Part shown: in pieces, positions 48,508 to 58,219 of the stretch
How the letters are laid out: the number at the start of each line of letters is the position of its first letter
Position numbering within the stretch: position 1 is the first letter of the stretch
Source: Geobacillus thermodenitrificans subsp. thermodenitrificans DSM 465
Lineage (GTDB): Bacteria > Bacillota > Bacilli > Bacillales > Anoxybacillaceae
Direction of reading: 5' to 3'
DNA length: 64,000 nt
Assembly: GCF_000496575.1 (NCBI RefSeq)
Contig: NZ_AYKT01000003.1
Span: 27,438 to 91,437, forward strand
The notes under the pieces: model-generated
Told to the model about the DNA's origin: nothing
The model's input: only the letters and a program-made list of their open reading frames with translations
Databases searched by the model: none
Program-made: the position numbers and the translations under genes

Positions 48508-48644
48508 ATGATCGTTTGCCGGCTATCATGAATGGAATCACGTTATGTTTGCTCCAAATCGATTGGAAAAGATGGGGCGATCAGGTCATCGCTCGCCTCG
48601 CAACACAGGAAAAATCATCCCGTTTTCCGCGTGTGTTGGTTTGC

Positions 48645-49844
48645 TTATTTCTTCAGTTCAATCGGCACCACTTTGCCTTTTTCCACCGCTCCAACGGTAA
48701 TTTTCGATTCAAATCCGCCGTCCTCACCAACACTCGGGACGATATACACTTGCTTGTCTTCCGGGATGTTTTTCAACCCTTCGTTCATATGTTCGCGGAT
48801 AGCAACCGGATCATCAACCGTGCCAGCTGCTTTCATCGCTTCGACAAAGGCGTAAAGAGCCAAGTAGTTATAGGCAGATTCCGAACTCGGTTCGGCATTG
48901 TATTTCGCTCGATAGTTTTCCGCAAATTGCGGGGCTCCCGCCTCTTTCGACTCAACAAGCGGCATGACGCCGATCGCTCCCTCAAGCATCTCGTAAGATC
49001 CGATGGTCCGCTTCATTTCATCTAACTTCGCTTGGTCCATGACAATAAAACCGCCTTTAAAACCGAGCTCACGCGCCTGTTTCACCACTTTCGCCGTCGG
49101 TTCCGACGGTCCACCGATAAATAAGACGTCCGGCTTTTCTTTCAATGCGTTCGTGATGATCGTGAAGAAATCGGTGTCTTTGGTGAAGTCAATGGATGTG
49201 TTGTAAACAACTTCTCCGCCTTGTTTTTCCCAATATGGTAACAGTTGTTCCGTCCAGTCTTTCCCATATTGCGTCGCCGTCGGCAAAGCAGCCAGCTTTT
49301 TGCCAAATCGCTTCATCACATAGTCGGTAAATGTTGGAATGTACCCATCATACCGCGGCGGAATACGTATCGTCATCTTGTTCCCTGTTTCTGTAATTTT
49401 CGGCTCGCTTGTATAGGCCGCGATAATGAAATTGTCCGTTTGGTTGAACACTTGCATCGCCATGACGCCGCCGCTGTGCGGAGTGAAGATGATTGGCGTA
49501 TGATGTTCTTGGACAAGCCGTTTTGCATTTGCCGCTGTTTCGTTCGGCAAATATTTGTCATCTAATGACACAACATTAATTTGATAAGTTTTTCCATTCA
49601 CTTCAAACCCGCCGTTCTTATTGATTTCTTCCGCTGCCATTTTCACGCCGTTTAATGTCCGCTCCCCGTAGTAGGCAGCTGGTCCGCTTAACGGGCCGCT
49701 GTAACCAATATTGACGACGTTCTTCCCGTCGTCATTGTTGCCGCTGTCGGCATGATTGTTCGTCGTCGAGCTGTTGCACCCCGCAAGCATCAACGCCATG
49801 ACCGCTGTCATCATAGCGGCGATCGGCCATTTTCTTTTTTTCAT
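48645..49844 (-). CDS. HAAT-type ABC substrate-binding lipoprotein
   Basis: A 399-residue extracellular lipoprotein of the Leu/Ile/Val-binding family (Peripla_BP_6). The signal peptide ends in the lipobox LMLAGCN. The domain opens with VVNIGYSGPLSGPAAYYGERTLNGVKMAAEEIN and continues with NETAANAKRLVQEHHTPIIFTPHSGGVMAM, typical of the fold. It is the last gene of the operon and follows the livF-like gene by about 155 bases. Given the operon, the ligand is more likely a carboxylic or aromatic acid than an amino acid; that is inference. Confidence 0.92.
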   Translation of the reverse strand: MKKRKWPIAAMMTAVMALMLAGCNSSTTNNHADSGNNDDGKNVVNIGYSGPLSGPAAYYGERTLNGVKMAAEEINKNGGFEVNGKTYQINVVSLDDKYLPNETAANAKRLVQEHHTPIIFTPHSGGVMAMQVFNQTDNFIIAAYTSEPKITETGNKMTIRIPPRYDGYIPTFTDYVMKRFGKKLAALPTATQYGKDWTEQLLPYWEKQGGEVVYNTSIDFTKDTDFFTIITNALKEKPDVLFIGGPSEPTAKVVKQARELGFKGGFIVMDQAKLDEMKRTIGSYEMLEGAIGVMPLVESKEAGAPQFAENYRAKYNAEPSSESAYNYLALYAFVEAMKAAGTVDDPVAIREHMNEGLKNIPEDKQVYIVPSVGEDGGFESKITVGAVEKGKVVPIELKK

Positions 49845-50000
49845 TCTGCTCCCCCCATTTTTATACCGAATATTCAGATGAATGAAGGTAGTACTCGTTG
49901 CTCACCTCCTTTCATCGTTGATGGATTAGCATCTTTTGGCGTTCATGACGGACTGAAACTCGTCCATAAACGTCTGTAGAAATGTCCTAGCAGTGACATG

Positions 50001-50708
50001 TCATGTTCCGATGTACGCTTTGCGGACATCGTCATTGGCGAGTAGTTCCTCTGCTGTTCCTGATGCGACGATCGTTCCGTTTTCAAATACATAGCCTTGA
50101 TGAGCAATGGATAGTGCCGCATGAGCATTTTGTTCAGCGAGCAAAATCGTCGTCCCTTCTTCGTTAATTTGTTTAATCGTTGCAAACATTTGTTCAACGA
50201 TGAGGGGGGCAAGCCCGATCGACGGCTCGTCAAGCAAGAGCACCGCAGGACGCGACATTAAGGCGCGGCCGATAGCGAGCATTTGCTGCTGGCCGCCGCT
50301 AAGCGATCCAGCCGTCTCATTTCGCTTTTCATGCAAAATCGGAAACAGCTCATATACATGTTCGATTGAACGGCGGATGCCTTCTTTATCTTTTCGATGA
50401 ACGTACGCACCCATCAGCAAATTTTCGTATACACTCATGCGGGCAAACAGTTTGCGCCCCTCGGCGCATTGCACGACACCGCGCTGAACGATCCGATCAG
50501 GCGGCAGTGAGTCGATGCGCTCTCCGTCAAGGCGAATTTCGCCTTGCGCTGGTTTATGCAATCCGCTAATTGTGCGAAACAGCGTGCTTTTCCCAGCTCC
50601 GTTGGCGCCAAGCAACACCGCGATTTCCCCCGACCTAACGGAAAACGTCACATCGCGAATCGCCGTGAAGCTGCCGTAGCGGACAGACACGTTTGTCACT
50701 TCAAGCAA
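50001..50708 (-). CDS. livF: HAAT ABC transporter ATPase, LivF type
   Basis: A 235-residue ATPase: Walker A LGANGAGKSTLFRTI, signature LSGGQQQMLAIGRAL, Walker B LLLDEPSIGLAPL, and Q-loop region RGVVQCAEGRKLF, a LivF hallmark. TTG start, overlapping the livG-type stop by eight bases. Works as a pair with the LivG-type subunit. Confidence 0.93.
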   Translation of the reverse strand: MLEVTNVSVRYGSFTAIRDVTFSVRSGEIAVLLGANGAGKSTLFRTISGLHKPAQGEIRLDGERIDSLPPDRIVQRGVVQCAEGRKLFARMSVYENLLMGAYVHRKDKEGIRRSIEHVYELFPILHEKRNETAGSLSGGQQQMLAIGRALMSRPAVLLLDEPSIGLAPLIVEQMFATIKQINEEGTTILLAEQNAHAALSIAHQGYVFENGTIVASGTAEELLANDDVRKAYIGT

Positions 50709-51465
50709 CGGTGCTCCCCCCTAAATACGCTTGAATGACCGCCTCGTTATTTTGCACTTCTTCCGGCGTCCCTTCGGCAATTTTTTCGCCGTAATTCAGC
50801 ACCATAATGCGGTCAGCGATTTTCATAATCATCGACATTTTATGTTCAATAAGACAAACCGTCAGGCCGCCCTCGACCATTTTGACGATCAGCTCTTCCA
50901 ATCCTTCTGTTTCGTCTGGGTTGACGCCGGCAGCCGGTTCGTCAAGCAAGACAAGCTCTGGGTCGGTCGCCAAGGCGAGCGCAAACGCCACTCGCTTCTT
51001 CTGTTCTTGCGACAAATTCGCAACGAGCCGATCCGCCACACCGGTGAGCCCAACGAAATCGAGCACTTCCATCGCTTTTTCTTTACACGCCTGCTCCTCG
51101 CGGCGATGTCGTTTTGTACGCAAAATGGCGTCAAACAAATTCGATTCGGTGCGAAGCCGATGGCCGATGATGACGTTGTCCATCACCGTCGACTGTTCAA
51201 ACAAATGGGTCGTTTGAAACGTGCGGGCGATGCCGAGTTTCGCCCGCTCATTCGCCGGCAGGCGGGTAATGTCGCGTCCTTTAAACGTAATCGTCCCGGA
51301 TGTCGGCCGGTGCAAGCCGCTAATCAAATTGAAGAACGTCGATTTACCGGCACCGTTCGGGCCGATGATGGCGTTGATTTTCCCTTGTTCGACGGAAAAT
51401 GTGACGTCATTGACCGCCAACAACCCACCGAATCGTTTCGTCAACCGTTCGACGTGCAAAAACAT
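50701..51465 (-). CDS. livG: HAAT ABC transporter ATPase, LivG type
   Basis: A 254-residue ATPase: Walker A IGPNGAGKSTFFNLISG, signature LSQEQKKRVAFALAL, Walker B LVLLDEPAAGVNPDE, and the LivG-type GIARTFQTTHLFEQSTVMDNV. The signature has SQEQ in place of the usual SYGQ or SGGQ. It lies two bases after the LivM-type gene. Confidence 0.92.
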   Translation of the reverse strand: MFLHVERLTKRFGGLLAVNDVTFSVEQGKINAIIGPNGAGKSTFFNLISGLHRPTSGTITFKGRDITRLPANERAKLGIARTFQTTHLFEQSTVMDNVIIGHRLRTESNLFDAILRTKRHRREEQACKEKAMEVLDFVGLTGVADRLVANLSQEQKKRVAFALALATDPELVLLDEPAAGVNPDETEGLEELIVKMVEGGLTVCLIEHKMSMIMKIADRIMVLNYGEKIAEGTPEEVQNNEAVIQAYLGGSTVA

Positions 51466-51467
51466 GT

Positions 51468-52508
51468 TTATCCCTCCTTGACGTACCGACCGTCTCGTCC
51501 TTGGCGCGAGGCAGCTAGTTCAGCAGCGGTCTGGTTGGCCTCCCGTTCAAGGCGCCGCGCCTCTGCACGCTTCGCTTGATAACGGATGAAGCCGCCAGCA
51601 ATGCCGTGCGGATAAAAGATGATTAAAAGTGTCAACACCGGGCCAAAAATGAGCATTCGATAGTCTTGCAAAAATTGCAACTGCTGCGATAAAAACGTGA
51701 TCAACAGCGTGCCGACAACCGGTCCGGCCAGCGTACCGATACCGCCGACAAGCAAGTACGTTAAAAAGTCAAACATGACAGTGACATACGCGATATCCGG
51801 TCCAAGAAAACGGATGAATGATGCATACAGCGCCCCAGCAAGCGAAGTGAAAAAGACCGACAAAACGAATGAGGCGAGCTTGTTTTTCATCGTTGAGATG
51901 CCAAGCGTCAATGCGAGCTCCTCGCTGTTGCGAATCGCGATATACGTCCTTCCAGTCAGCGAATAGACGAGCCGGTACATCACAAATATGACGGCGAACA
52001 AGAAAAACAAAACTAAATAATATTGGGCAACCGGTGTCTGAAACGACAGCGGTCCGATGTCGCTTGGCGCCGGAATGCCGATGAATCCACGCACTCCGCC
52101 GGTTAGGCTGTCCCATTTATCAATCACTAAATAAATGATATATCCGACACATAGTGTATAAATGGCGAAAAAGTGCTCTTTCGTCCGCAAGGCGACCAGT
52201 CCGATGGCAAGGCCAAGCAGCGATGTGAATGCACATGAGAGCGCGAACGCCCCCCAAAACGGCAGTCCGACCTTCACGGTCAAAATGCCAAGCGTATAGG
52301 CGCCAACGGCAAAAAATCCAGCGTGGGCAAGCGACAAATACCCGGTGTAGCCAGCAAATAAGTTCAACCCGTAAACGGCGATCATCCAAATAAAGGACAT
52401 CGTCATCATGTGCAAGTAATAGCCGTTGGCCACAAGCAACGGGAGGGCAAGTGCCAACACCGCAAGAACAGCGAGCCATAGGTGTCGTTTTTCAAAAACG
52501 GCCATCAA
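51468..52508 (-). CDS. livM: HAAT ABC transporter permease, LivM type
   Basis: A 346-residue permease with about ten helices. NLFAGYTGYLSLAHAGFFAVGAYTLGIL and LLVGGIGTLAGPVVGTLL are the family's conserved elements. The C-terminus carries a basic tail (KRAEARRLEREANQ). It overlaps the livH-type gene by four bases. Confidence 0.92.
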   Translation of the reverse strand: MMAVFEKRHLWLAVLAVLALALPLLVANGYYLHMMTMSFIWMIAVYGLNLFAGYTGYLSLAHAGFFAVGAYTLGILTVKVGLPFWGAFALSCAFTSLLGLAIGLVALRTKEHFFAIYTLCVGYIIYLVIDKWDSLTGGVRGFIGIPAPSDIGPLSFQTPVAQYYLVLFFLFAVIFVMYRLVYSLTGRTYIAIRNSEELALTLGISTMKNKLASFVLSVFFTSLAGALYASFIRFLGPDIAYVTVMFDFLTYLLVGGIGTLAGPVVGTLLITFLSQQLQFLQDYRMLIFGPVLTLLIIFYPHGIAGGFIRYQAKRAEARRLEREANQTAAELAASRQGRDGRYVKEG

Positions 52509-53369
52509 TGTCCCTCCTTGGCAAATAGTCCGTTCGGTTTGACCGTTAAAATGATGACAAGAATGGCGAAAGCAATAATGTCTTTATAGTCGTTCGACAC
52601 GTATGTTGCCCCTAAGCTTTCACTAAACCCTAAAATATAGCCGCCGACAATCGCGCCGGGGATGCTTCCCATGCCGCCGAGAATGATGATGACAAACGCT
52701 TTCAAGATGACGAGATGACCCATACCGGGAAACACAAGGTTGATCGGCGAAGCGAGCGAAGCGGCGAGTGCTGCCAAACCGCCGGAAAGAAGGAACGTCA
52801 TCATGGCGACTTTGTTTGTGTTAATGCCGACTAAGTTCGCTCCTTCGCGGTTTTGCGCCATCGCAATGATCGAAGCACCGATGAATGTCTTTTTCAGGAA
52901 GAGGTAGAGCAGCATCATGATGACAACAGTGGATGCGATGATGAGGATGCGTTGAACAGTGAGTGTCAAGCCGAAAACAGTGACAACATTCCCATATGGC
53001 GTCGGCATCGTTTGATAGTCCGCCCCCCCAGACGAATTGGGCAAATGCTTCCAAAAACAACAAAATACCGATCGCCGCAATCTTATCGTGAAGCGGCGGC
53101 GCATCACGGAGTGGATAAAACACCAATCGTTCCATCAAGACACCGAGCAGCCCGACTACGACCATCGACACAACAATGGCAAGCCCATACGGCAGCCCGG
53201 CTTGGCTCATCGCGGTGAGCGTAACATACCCTCCCATCATATAAAGCGCGCCGTGGGCAAAGTTTGGAATATGCAAAATGCCGTAGACGAGCGTTAAGCC
53301 TAAGGCGACAAGACTGTAAACGCTTCCAACAGTCAGCCCGTTTATGAGCTGCTGGATAAACAATTCCAC
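52505..53369 (-). pseudogene. livH: HAAT ABC transporter permease LivH type, frameshifted in a G7 run
   Basis: The two parts of one LivH-type permease are in different frames. From 53369 the product runs MELFIQQLINGLTVGSVYSLVALGLTLVYGILHIPNFAHGAL... to FVWGG. The rest (ADYQTMPTPYGNVVTV... to LFAKEGH) is in another frame that ends at 52505. The switch lies in a run of seven G on the minus strand (C at 53023-53029). Six G would restore WGADYQ and a single 287-residue protein. Either the base count is a sequencing or assembly error, or the run slips in the cell (phase variation or slippage). All other genes of the operon are intact. Confidence 0.85.
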
Positions 53370-53431
53370 CCCGATCCCCCCTTATCTCTTGCACCGAAAA
53401 CAGGTGAACAACTTGAACAGTTCGATAGAAC

Positions 53432-54028
53432 CTATCGTTTTGGCCGTTCCTGCCCTCGAATGCCGTTTAAAATTAAGTCGACATAAATGTCGGTTAACTC
53501 CTCTTCGGAAACGCTCCCGTCCGGTTGAAACCAGTAGTAGCTCCAATTCGTGATGCCAAGCAGGCCGAACGTGATCATTTCTGCATGAAGCGACGGCTTA
53601 AATTCGCCGCGGGCGACCCCTTCCTGGATGAGCTGTTCATACTGCTTGCGGAACGCCCGCCGCTTCTCGCGGATTTCCTTCAAATGTTCATCAGCCAAAT
53701 GCCGCATCTCGCGAAAGAAAATGCGGGCGCTTTTCTTCCGTGTGCGAATGTTGCGAATCACCATATAGACGATCGCATGCAGTTTTTCTGTACAGCTCTT
53801 CTCGGGTTCCTGCAGCAGGCGACTCTGCTGGTCAAGCAAATCTTCGATATAGGAGATGCATATATCGCGCAACAGTTCTTCTTTGCTTCTGTAATAGTAA
53901 TAGAACGCCCCTTTTGTTGCCCCGACCGCTTCGACGATTTCCTGTACAGACGTTTCTTTGAACCCTTTGCGGTCAAATAGCTCTATGCTGGCTTCCATCA
54001 GTTTTTCTTTCATATCCATTGTCTCCAT
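53432..54028 (-). CDS. TetR-family regulator of the beta-oxidation operon
   Basis: About 198 residues. The DNA-binding helix-turn-helix is in TSVQEIVEAVGATKGAFYYYYRSKEELL (residues about 20-50). The C-terminal ligand domain resembles those of fatty-acid-type TetR proteins. The start at 54028 lies four bases after the thiolase stop; later ATGs at 54019 and 54013 are also possible, the last having GGAG about nine bases upstream. It sits inside the operon it probably represses, and the 18-bp palindrome at 58220 is its likely site. A ligand, probably an acyl-CoA of the pathway, is inferred. Confidence 0.88.
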   Translation of the reverse strand: METMDMKEKLMEASIELFDRKGFKETSVQEIVEAVGATKGAFYYYYRSKEELLRDICISYIEDLLDQQSRLLQEPEKSCTEKLHAIVYMVIRNIRTRKKSARIFFREMRHLADEHLKEIREKRRAFRKQYEQLIQEGVARGEFKPSLHAEMITFGLLGITNWSYYWFQPDGSVSEEELTDIYVDLILNGIRGQERPKR

Positions 54029-54032
54029 GTGT

Positions 54033-55202
54033 TCAGGCTCGTTCAATGATCGTCGCGATCCCTTGGCCGCCGCCGATGCACGCCGTAATGAGGGCGTATG
54101 TCCCACCGCGACGCTTTAGTTCATACACGGCTTTCGTAATCAAAATTGCACCCGTCGCACCAAGCGGATGGCCGTGGGCGATGGCGCCGCCGTTGACATT
54201 TACTTTTTCCGGATTCATCTCAAGCTCGCGGTCACAGGCGATCACCTGAGCGGCAAACGCTTCATTAATTTCGATGATATCCATCTCATCAAGCGTCAGT
54301 CCAACCTTTTCAAGCACCTTTCTTGTCGCTGGTACCGGACCGATGCCCATAATGTTCGGGTCGACTCCGGCGACCGCATAGGCGCGGACGACGGCAAGCG
54401 GTGTTAAGCCGAGCTGTTCCGCTTTTTCCCGCGACATGACGACGAGTGCAGCAGCGGCGTCATTGAGTCCCGAACTATTCCCTGCCGTCACTGTTCCGCC
54501 TTCCAAAAACGCCGGCGGCAGTTTCGCGAGTGCTTCCATCGTCGTGTTCGGACGCGGGTGTTCATCCGTATCGAAGACAAACGGCTCCCCTTTTTTCACC
54601 GGAACGGTAATCGGCACAATTTGTTCGTCAAACCGCCCTTCTTGCATAGCACGCGCCATGCGCTGCTGGCTGCGCAGGGCAAAGGCATCTTGTTCTTCAC
54701 GACTGATGCCGTATTTTTTCACTAAATTTTCTGCCGTGATGCCCATCGGCGGGTCGCCAATCTCTTTCGGCGACAACTGCGATTTACGGAAGCTTGGCGG
54801 CGTCGAACTGTACGGCTTTTCCGGGCGGTCCATCAAATACGGCGCGCGGCTCATGCTTTCCACCCCTCCAGCGATATAGACGTCCCCGTCGCCTGCCCAA
54901 ATGGCTTGCGCCGCTAAATTGACGGCATTAATGCCTGAACCGCATTGGCGGTCGACGGTCAGCCCGGTCAGCTCAAGCGACAGCCCCGTCTGCAACGCCG
55001 TCAGCCGGGCAATGTTGCCACCGCCGCTTAAGACATTGCCCATGATGACATCAGCGACAAGTTCCGGGCCGATGTTCGCCCGCCGCATCGCTTCTTTGAT
55101 GACTTCCGCACCGTAAACGTGCGCTGGCAGCGTCGCCAAGGCGCCCCCTTGGCGGGCGATGGCCGTTCTTACAGCCGACACAATGACGGCATCTCGTTTC
55201 AT
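54033..55202 (-). CDS. Thiolase (acetyl-CoA acyltransferase)
   Basis: A 389-residue thiolase. The nucleophile Cys is in [12 protein letters not shown], the second motif is [12 protein letters not shown], the His base is in [15 protein letters not shown] and the second Cys in TACIGGGQG. All four catalytic residues are present. It would cleave a 3-ketoacyl-CoA and release acetyl-CoA or propionyl-CoA, the last step of the spiral encoded by this operon. Confidence 0.94.
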   Translation of the reverse strand: MKRDAVIVSAVRTAIARQGGALATLPAHVYGAEVIKEAMRRANIGPELVADVIMGNVLSGGGNIARLTALQTGLSLELTGLTVDRQCGSGINAVNLAAQAIWAGDGDVYIAGGVESMSRAPYLMDRPEKPYSSTPPSFRKSQLSPKEIGDPPMGITAENLVKKYGISREEQDAFALRSQQRMARAMQEGRFDEQIVPITVPVKKGEPFVFDTDEHPRPNTTMEALAKLPPAFLEGGTVTAGNSSGLNDAAAALVVMSREKAEQLGLTPLAVVRAYAVAGVDPNIMGIGPVPATRKVLEKVGLTLDEMDIIEINEAFAAQVIACDRELEMNPEKVNVNGGAIAHGHPLGATGAILITKAVYELKRRGGTYALITACIGGGQGIATIIERA

Positions 55203-55316
55203 CGCGATTCCCCCCTCACTTTTTTAGACGGCTCCGAATCGACTCGGCGTTTAAACAGAGAGAGACGAGCCCCCGTTTGTGCTGTATGCGGAAAGGGAGC
55301 GGTGCCCGGCGCCCCC

Positions 55317-55721
55317 TCACTCATACAGCGAAAAAACGGCTTCGCCTTTGACGACTTCCTTCCCGTGCTGATTGACAGCGGCAACGGCAAACCGAATCGT
55401 CTTGTCATCCTTTTCTTTGACCGTTGCTTTTAACGTAATGATATCGTTTAAAAACACCATTGATTGAAAGCGAACGAAATAATCTTGAACAAACCCTTCC
55501 TCGTAATACGGCGTAAACAGTTTCGCCAAGTTGCCCATCGTCCACATGCCGTGGGCGATAATCCCCGGCAAGCCGGCCTTTTTTGCCTCTTCATCGATCG
55601 TATGAATCGGATTGTAGTCACCCGATGCTCCGGCATATTTGATTAAGTCAAGCCGGGATACGGGTGAAAGCGTCACCTCGGGAAGCGACTGTCCCACTTG
55701 CCATTCGCGAATCGTTGTCAT
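55317..55721 (-). CDS. MaoC-type enoyl-CoA hydratase, catalytic half
   Basis: A 134-residue hot-dog-fold protein. The hydratase 2 motif is intact: GDYNPIHTIDEEAKKAGLPGIIAHGM (Asp and His, then Gly-rich end). It overlaps the next upstream MaoC gene by four bases. The pair resembles the split double-hot-dog hydratases of steroid and fatty-acid degradation, where one subunit is active and the other only binds substrate. Confidence 0.9.
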   Translation of the reverse strand: MTTIREWQVGQSLPEVTLSPVSRLDLIKYAGASGDYNPIHTIDEEAKKAGLPGIIAHGMWTMGNLAKLFTPYYEEGFVQDYFVRFQSMVFLNDIITLKATVKEKDDKTIRFAVAAVNQHGKEVVKGEAVFSLYE

Positions 55722-56170
55722 ACGCTCATCGCCTTTCTAACCGCCTCGTTGATAATAATCGTCGAGGTGGAAGTGAATAGAAGATTCCCGTTCGTGTCTT
55801 CGCCGTTGTTGGCGATGATTAAAAAGCCGAGCTGACCCATGCTGCTTTGTTTTTCATAATAGTCTTTTACCTCTGCATAGCAGTACAGCTCTTCACCGAC
55901 AAACAGCGGGCGCTCATAACGGAAACGCTGCTCGCCGTGGATCAGTCCTTTGGGCGGTAATTTCAGCCCTTCAATCACACCGTAGTCAAACACGCGCGGA
56001 AACGTCGGCGGTGCGATGTTGCGCCCATAGCGCGACCGTTTTCCCGTCTCTTCATCCCAATAAATCGGATTCAAGTCGCCGATCGCTTCAGCGAATTTTT
56101 TCACCGCTCCGCGCTCAACGACATTTTTTACTTTCTCTGACCGTTTGCCAATATCGTCTTGGTACATCAC
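55718..56170 (-). CDS. MaoC-like dehydratase N-terminal-type protein, non-catalytic half
   Basis: A 150-residue hot-dog protein of the FAS1-DH/MaoC N-terminal type. The motif that would hold catalytic His reads GDLNPIYWDEETGKRS, with Tyr where the partner has His (NPIH). RNIAPPTFPRVFDYG is the family's substrate-channel segment. It is probably the inactive, structural half of a heteromeric enoyl-CoA hydratase with the 55317 product. Encoded overlapping its partner. Confidence 0.87.
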   Translation of the reverse strand: MMYQDDIGKRSEKVKNVVERGAVKKFAEAIGDLNPIYWDEETGKRSRYGRNIAPPTFPRVFDYGVIEGLKLPPKGLIHGEQRFRYERPLFVGEELYCYAEVKDYYEKQSSMGQLGFLIIANNGEDTNGNLLFTSTSTIIINEAVRKAMSV

Positions 56171-56186
56171 TCGCCCTCCTCATTTT

Positions 56187-56951
56187 TCAGCATTTCGGAC
56201 CGCCGGCAACGTACAGCACTTGACCGTTGACAAACGATGATTTTTCATCAGCGAAAAATGCGACCGCATTGGCGATATCTTCCGGGCGGCCGCTGCGTCC
56301 GACCGGGATGTTGGCGACGCTGGCCTGAATGAGTTGCTCAAACGAGATGCCGAGCCGTTCGGCAGTCGCTTTCGTCATATCCGTCTCAATAAATCCCGGC
56401 GCGACAGCGTTTGTCGTAATGCCGAACTTGCCAAGCTCAATCGCCAATGTTTTCGTAAACCCTTGAATGCCGGCTTTCGCTGCCGAATAGTTCGCTTGGC
56501 CGCGGTTGCCGAGCGCTGATGTCGACGAAACGTTGATGATGCGGCCATATCCTTTTTCGACCATATATTTTTGCGCGGCGCGGGCACAGTAAAATGCCCC
56601 TTTCAAATGGACGTCCATGACCGTTTGCCAATCGTCGTCCGTCATTTTAAACAGCAAGTTGTCACGAATGACGCCGGCATTGTTAACCAAAATATCAAGC
56701 GATCCGAATCGTTCAACCACTTCTTGAATCGTCGTTTCCACTTGTTCGCGGTCAGTGACGCTCGCCACTTTGGCGTAAACATCGTATCCTTTTTCCCGCA
56801 ACTCAGCTGCCGTTGCTTCAAGCGCCTCCGCGTTTAGGTCGATGAACGCCACCTTAGCTCCTTCTTCGGCAAAGCGGGTAACAACGGCCTTTCCGATGCC
56901 GCGGCTTCCTCCTGTCACAAACGCCACTCTTCCTGCAAACCGTTGACTCAT
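56187..56951 (-). CDS. SDR-family 3-hydroxyacyl-CoA dehydrogenase, FabG-like
   Basis: About 254 residues of classical SDR: TGGSRGIGKA, the Asp-ending second strand VAFIDLNAE (NAD use), ILVNNAGVIRD, and catalytic SSTSALGNRGQANYSAAKAG. The start at 56951 has GGGGAGGAG ahead; the upstream ATG adds 18 residues that overlap the ribosome binding site and the previous gene. In this operon it should oxidise the 3-hydroxyacyl-CoA to the ketone. It lies 37 bases after the acyl-CoA dehydrogenase gene. Confidence 0.9.
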   Translation of the reverse strand: MSQRFAGRVAFVTGGSRGIGKAVVTRFAEEGAKVAFIDLNAEALEATAAELREKGYDVYAKVASVTDREQVETTIQEVVERFGSLDILVNNAGVIRDNLLFKMTDDDWQTVMDVHLKGAFYCARAAQKYMVEKGYGRIINVSSTSALGNRGQANYSAAKAGIQGFTKTLAIELGKFGITTNAVAPGFIETDMTKATAERLGISFEQLIQASVANIPVGRSGRPEDIANAVAFFADEKSSFVNGQVLYVAGGPKC

Positions 56952-56988
56952 GTTTTTCTCCTCCCCTTTTAGTAACGCTTTCATTTTG

Positions 56989-58167
56989 TTAGAGAAACTG
57001 CCCAAGCTTGACGTGTCCTTTAATTAAGTTGCGGGCAATAATAAGACGTTGAATTTCATCGGTGCCATCGTAAATGCGCCACAATCTCGCCTCGCGGTAC
57101 CAACGCTCAATCGGCATCTCTTTCGTATAGCCCATGCCCCCGTGAATTTGCATCACCCGGTCAACCACACGGTTGCCCATGTTCGCACCAAACAGTTTCG
57201 CCATCGAAGCCAAATGACGGTTGTCCTCCCCTTCATCAAGCGTAAACGCTGCGTTTAAGACGAGCCATTTCGCTGCTTCAATTTCCACTGCTGAATCGGC
57301 GATCATCCATTGGATCGCTTGCCGTTCGGCGATCGGCTTGCCGAATGTGACACGCTCTTTCGCATAATCGATCGCCATTTGCAACAGCCGCTCGGCCGTT
57401 CCGACCGCGCGTGCGCCGACGACCCATCGCGCATAGCCGATCCACTCAAGACCGAGCTTGTAGCCGTAGTGCAGCTCACCTAAAATGTTTTCTTCCGGCA
57501 CGCGCACGTTTTCAAAAATTAAGCTAGCCGGTGTTGACGGCCCCATTGTATGTATCGGCTCGGAGCGCCAGCCCATGTCGCGGTCGACGATAAAGCACGT
57601 CACCCCTTCACGGCCGTTTGTCGCTTGATGCCGCTCTTTGTCGGTAATGGCAATGACCATAACGAAATCGGCGTCATTGCCCCCAGTGATGAACGTTTTT
57701 TCCCCGTTGAGCACCCATTCGTCCCCGTCTTTGACCGCTGTCATTTTAATGTTGCGCGTATCAGACCCTGCCCCCGGCTCGGTCATGGCAAAGCACGATT
57801 TTTTCTCACCGTTGATCGTTGGGATTAAATATTTTTTCTTTTGTTCTTCGTTGGCGTAATACAAAATGTTATCCGCCGACCCGCCAAACTGGAAGGGAAC
57901 GAGCGTTTTTGCCACTTCCATGAGCACAATCGCCTGCATGACATGGCCAAGATTCGCGCCACCGTACTCCTCTGGCGTATTAATCCCCCAAAAACCCGCC
58001 TCTTTCGCCTTTAATTGCAGCTCTTTTAATTTCTCCGGCGTAAGCCCGGGCTTCCCTTCCCGCTCGTTGCGCAATACTTCATTTTCTAGCGGCATCAACT
58101 CTTTTTCAACAAACTTGCGAATGGCCTTTTGGACCATGCGTTGCTCATCCGTTAAGCGCAAGTACAT
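56989..58167 (-). CDS. Acyl-CoA dehydrogenase
   Basis: FAD-dependent acyl-CoA dehydrogenase of 392 residues, first gene of the operon. FAD and substrate motifs: CFAMTEPGAGSDTRNIKMTA, WVLNGEKTFITGG, and QIHGGMGYTKEMPIERWYREARL. At the position of the MCAD/SCAD catalytic base, YEGT, the sequence is YDGTDEIQ, so Asp replaces Glu. Activity may be lower, or the base may come from elsewhere, as in some family branches. Start at 58167 follows GGGGGGAACC; the longer frame adds 36 unrelated residues and crosses the operator. Confidence 0.92.
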   Translation of the reverse strand: MYLRLTDEQRMVQKAIRKFVEKELMPLENEVLRNEREGKPGLTPEKLKELQLKAKEAGFWGINTPEEYGGANLGHVMQAIVLMEVAKTLVPFQFGGSADNILYYANEEQKKKYLIPTINGEKKSCFAMTEPGAGSDTRNIKMTAVKDGDEWVLNGEKTFITGGNDADFVMVIAITDKERHQATNGREGVTCFIVDRDMGWRSEPIHTMGPSTPASLIFENVRVPEENILGELHYGYKLGLEWIGYARWVVGARAVGTAERLLQMAIDYAKERVTFGKPIAERQAIQWMIADSAVEIEAAKWLVLNAAFTLDEGEDNRHLASMAKLFGANMGNRVVDRVMQIHGGMGYTKEMPIERWYREARLWRIYDGTDEIQRLIIARNLIKGHVKLGQFL

Positions 58168-58219
58168 AATGGTTCCCCCCGTTTTCATTACACTTTGAAG
58201 CGACTTCCCACTCCCATAA

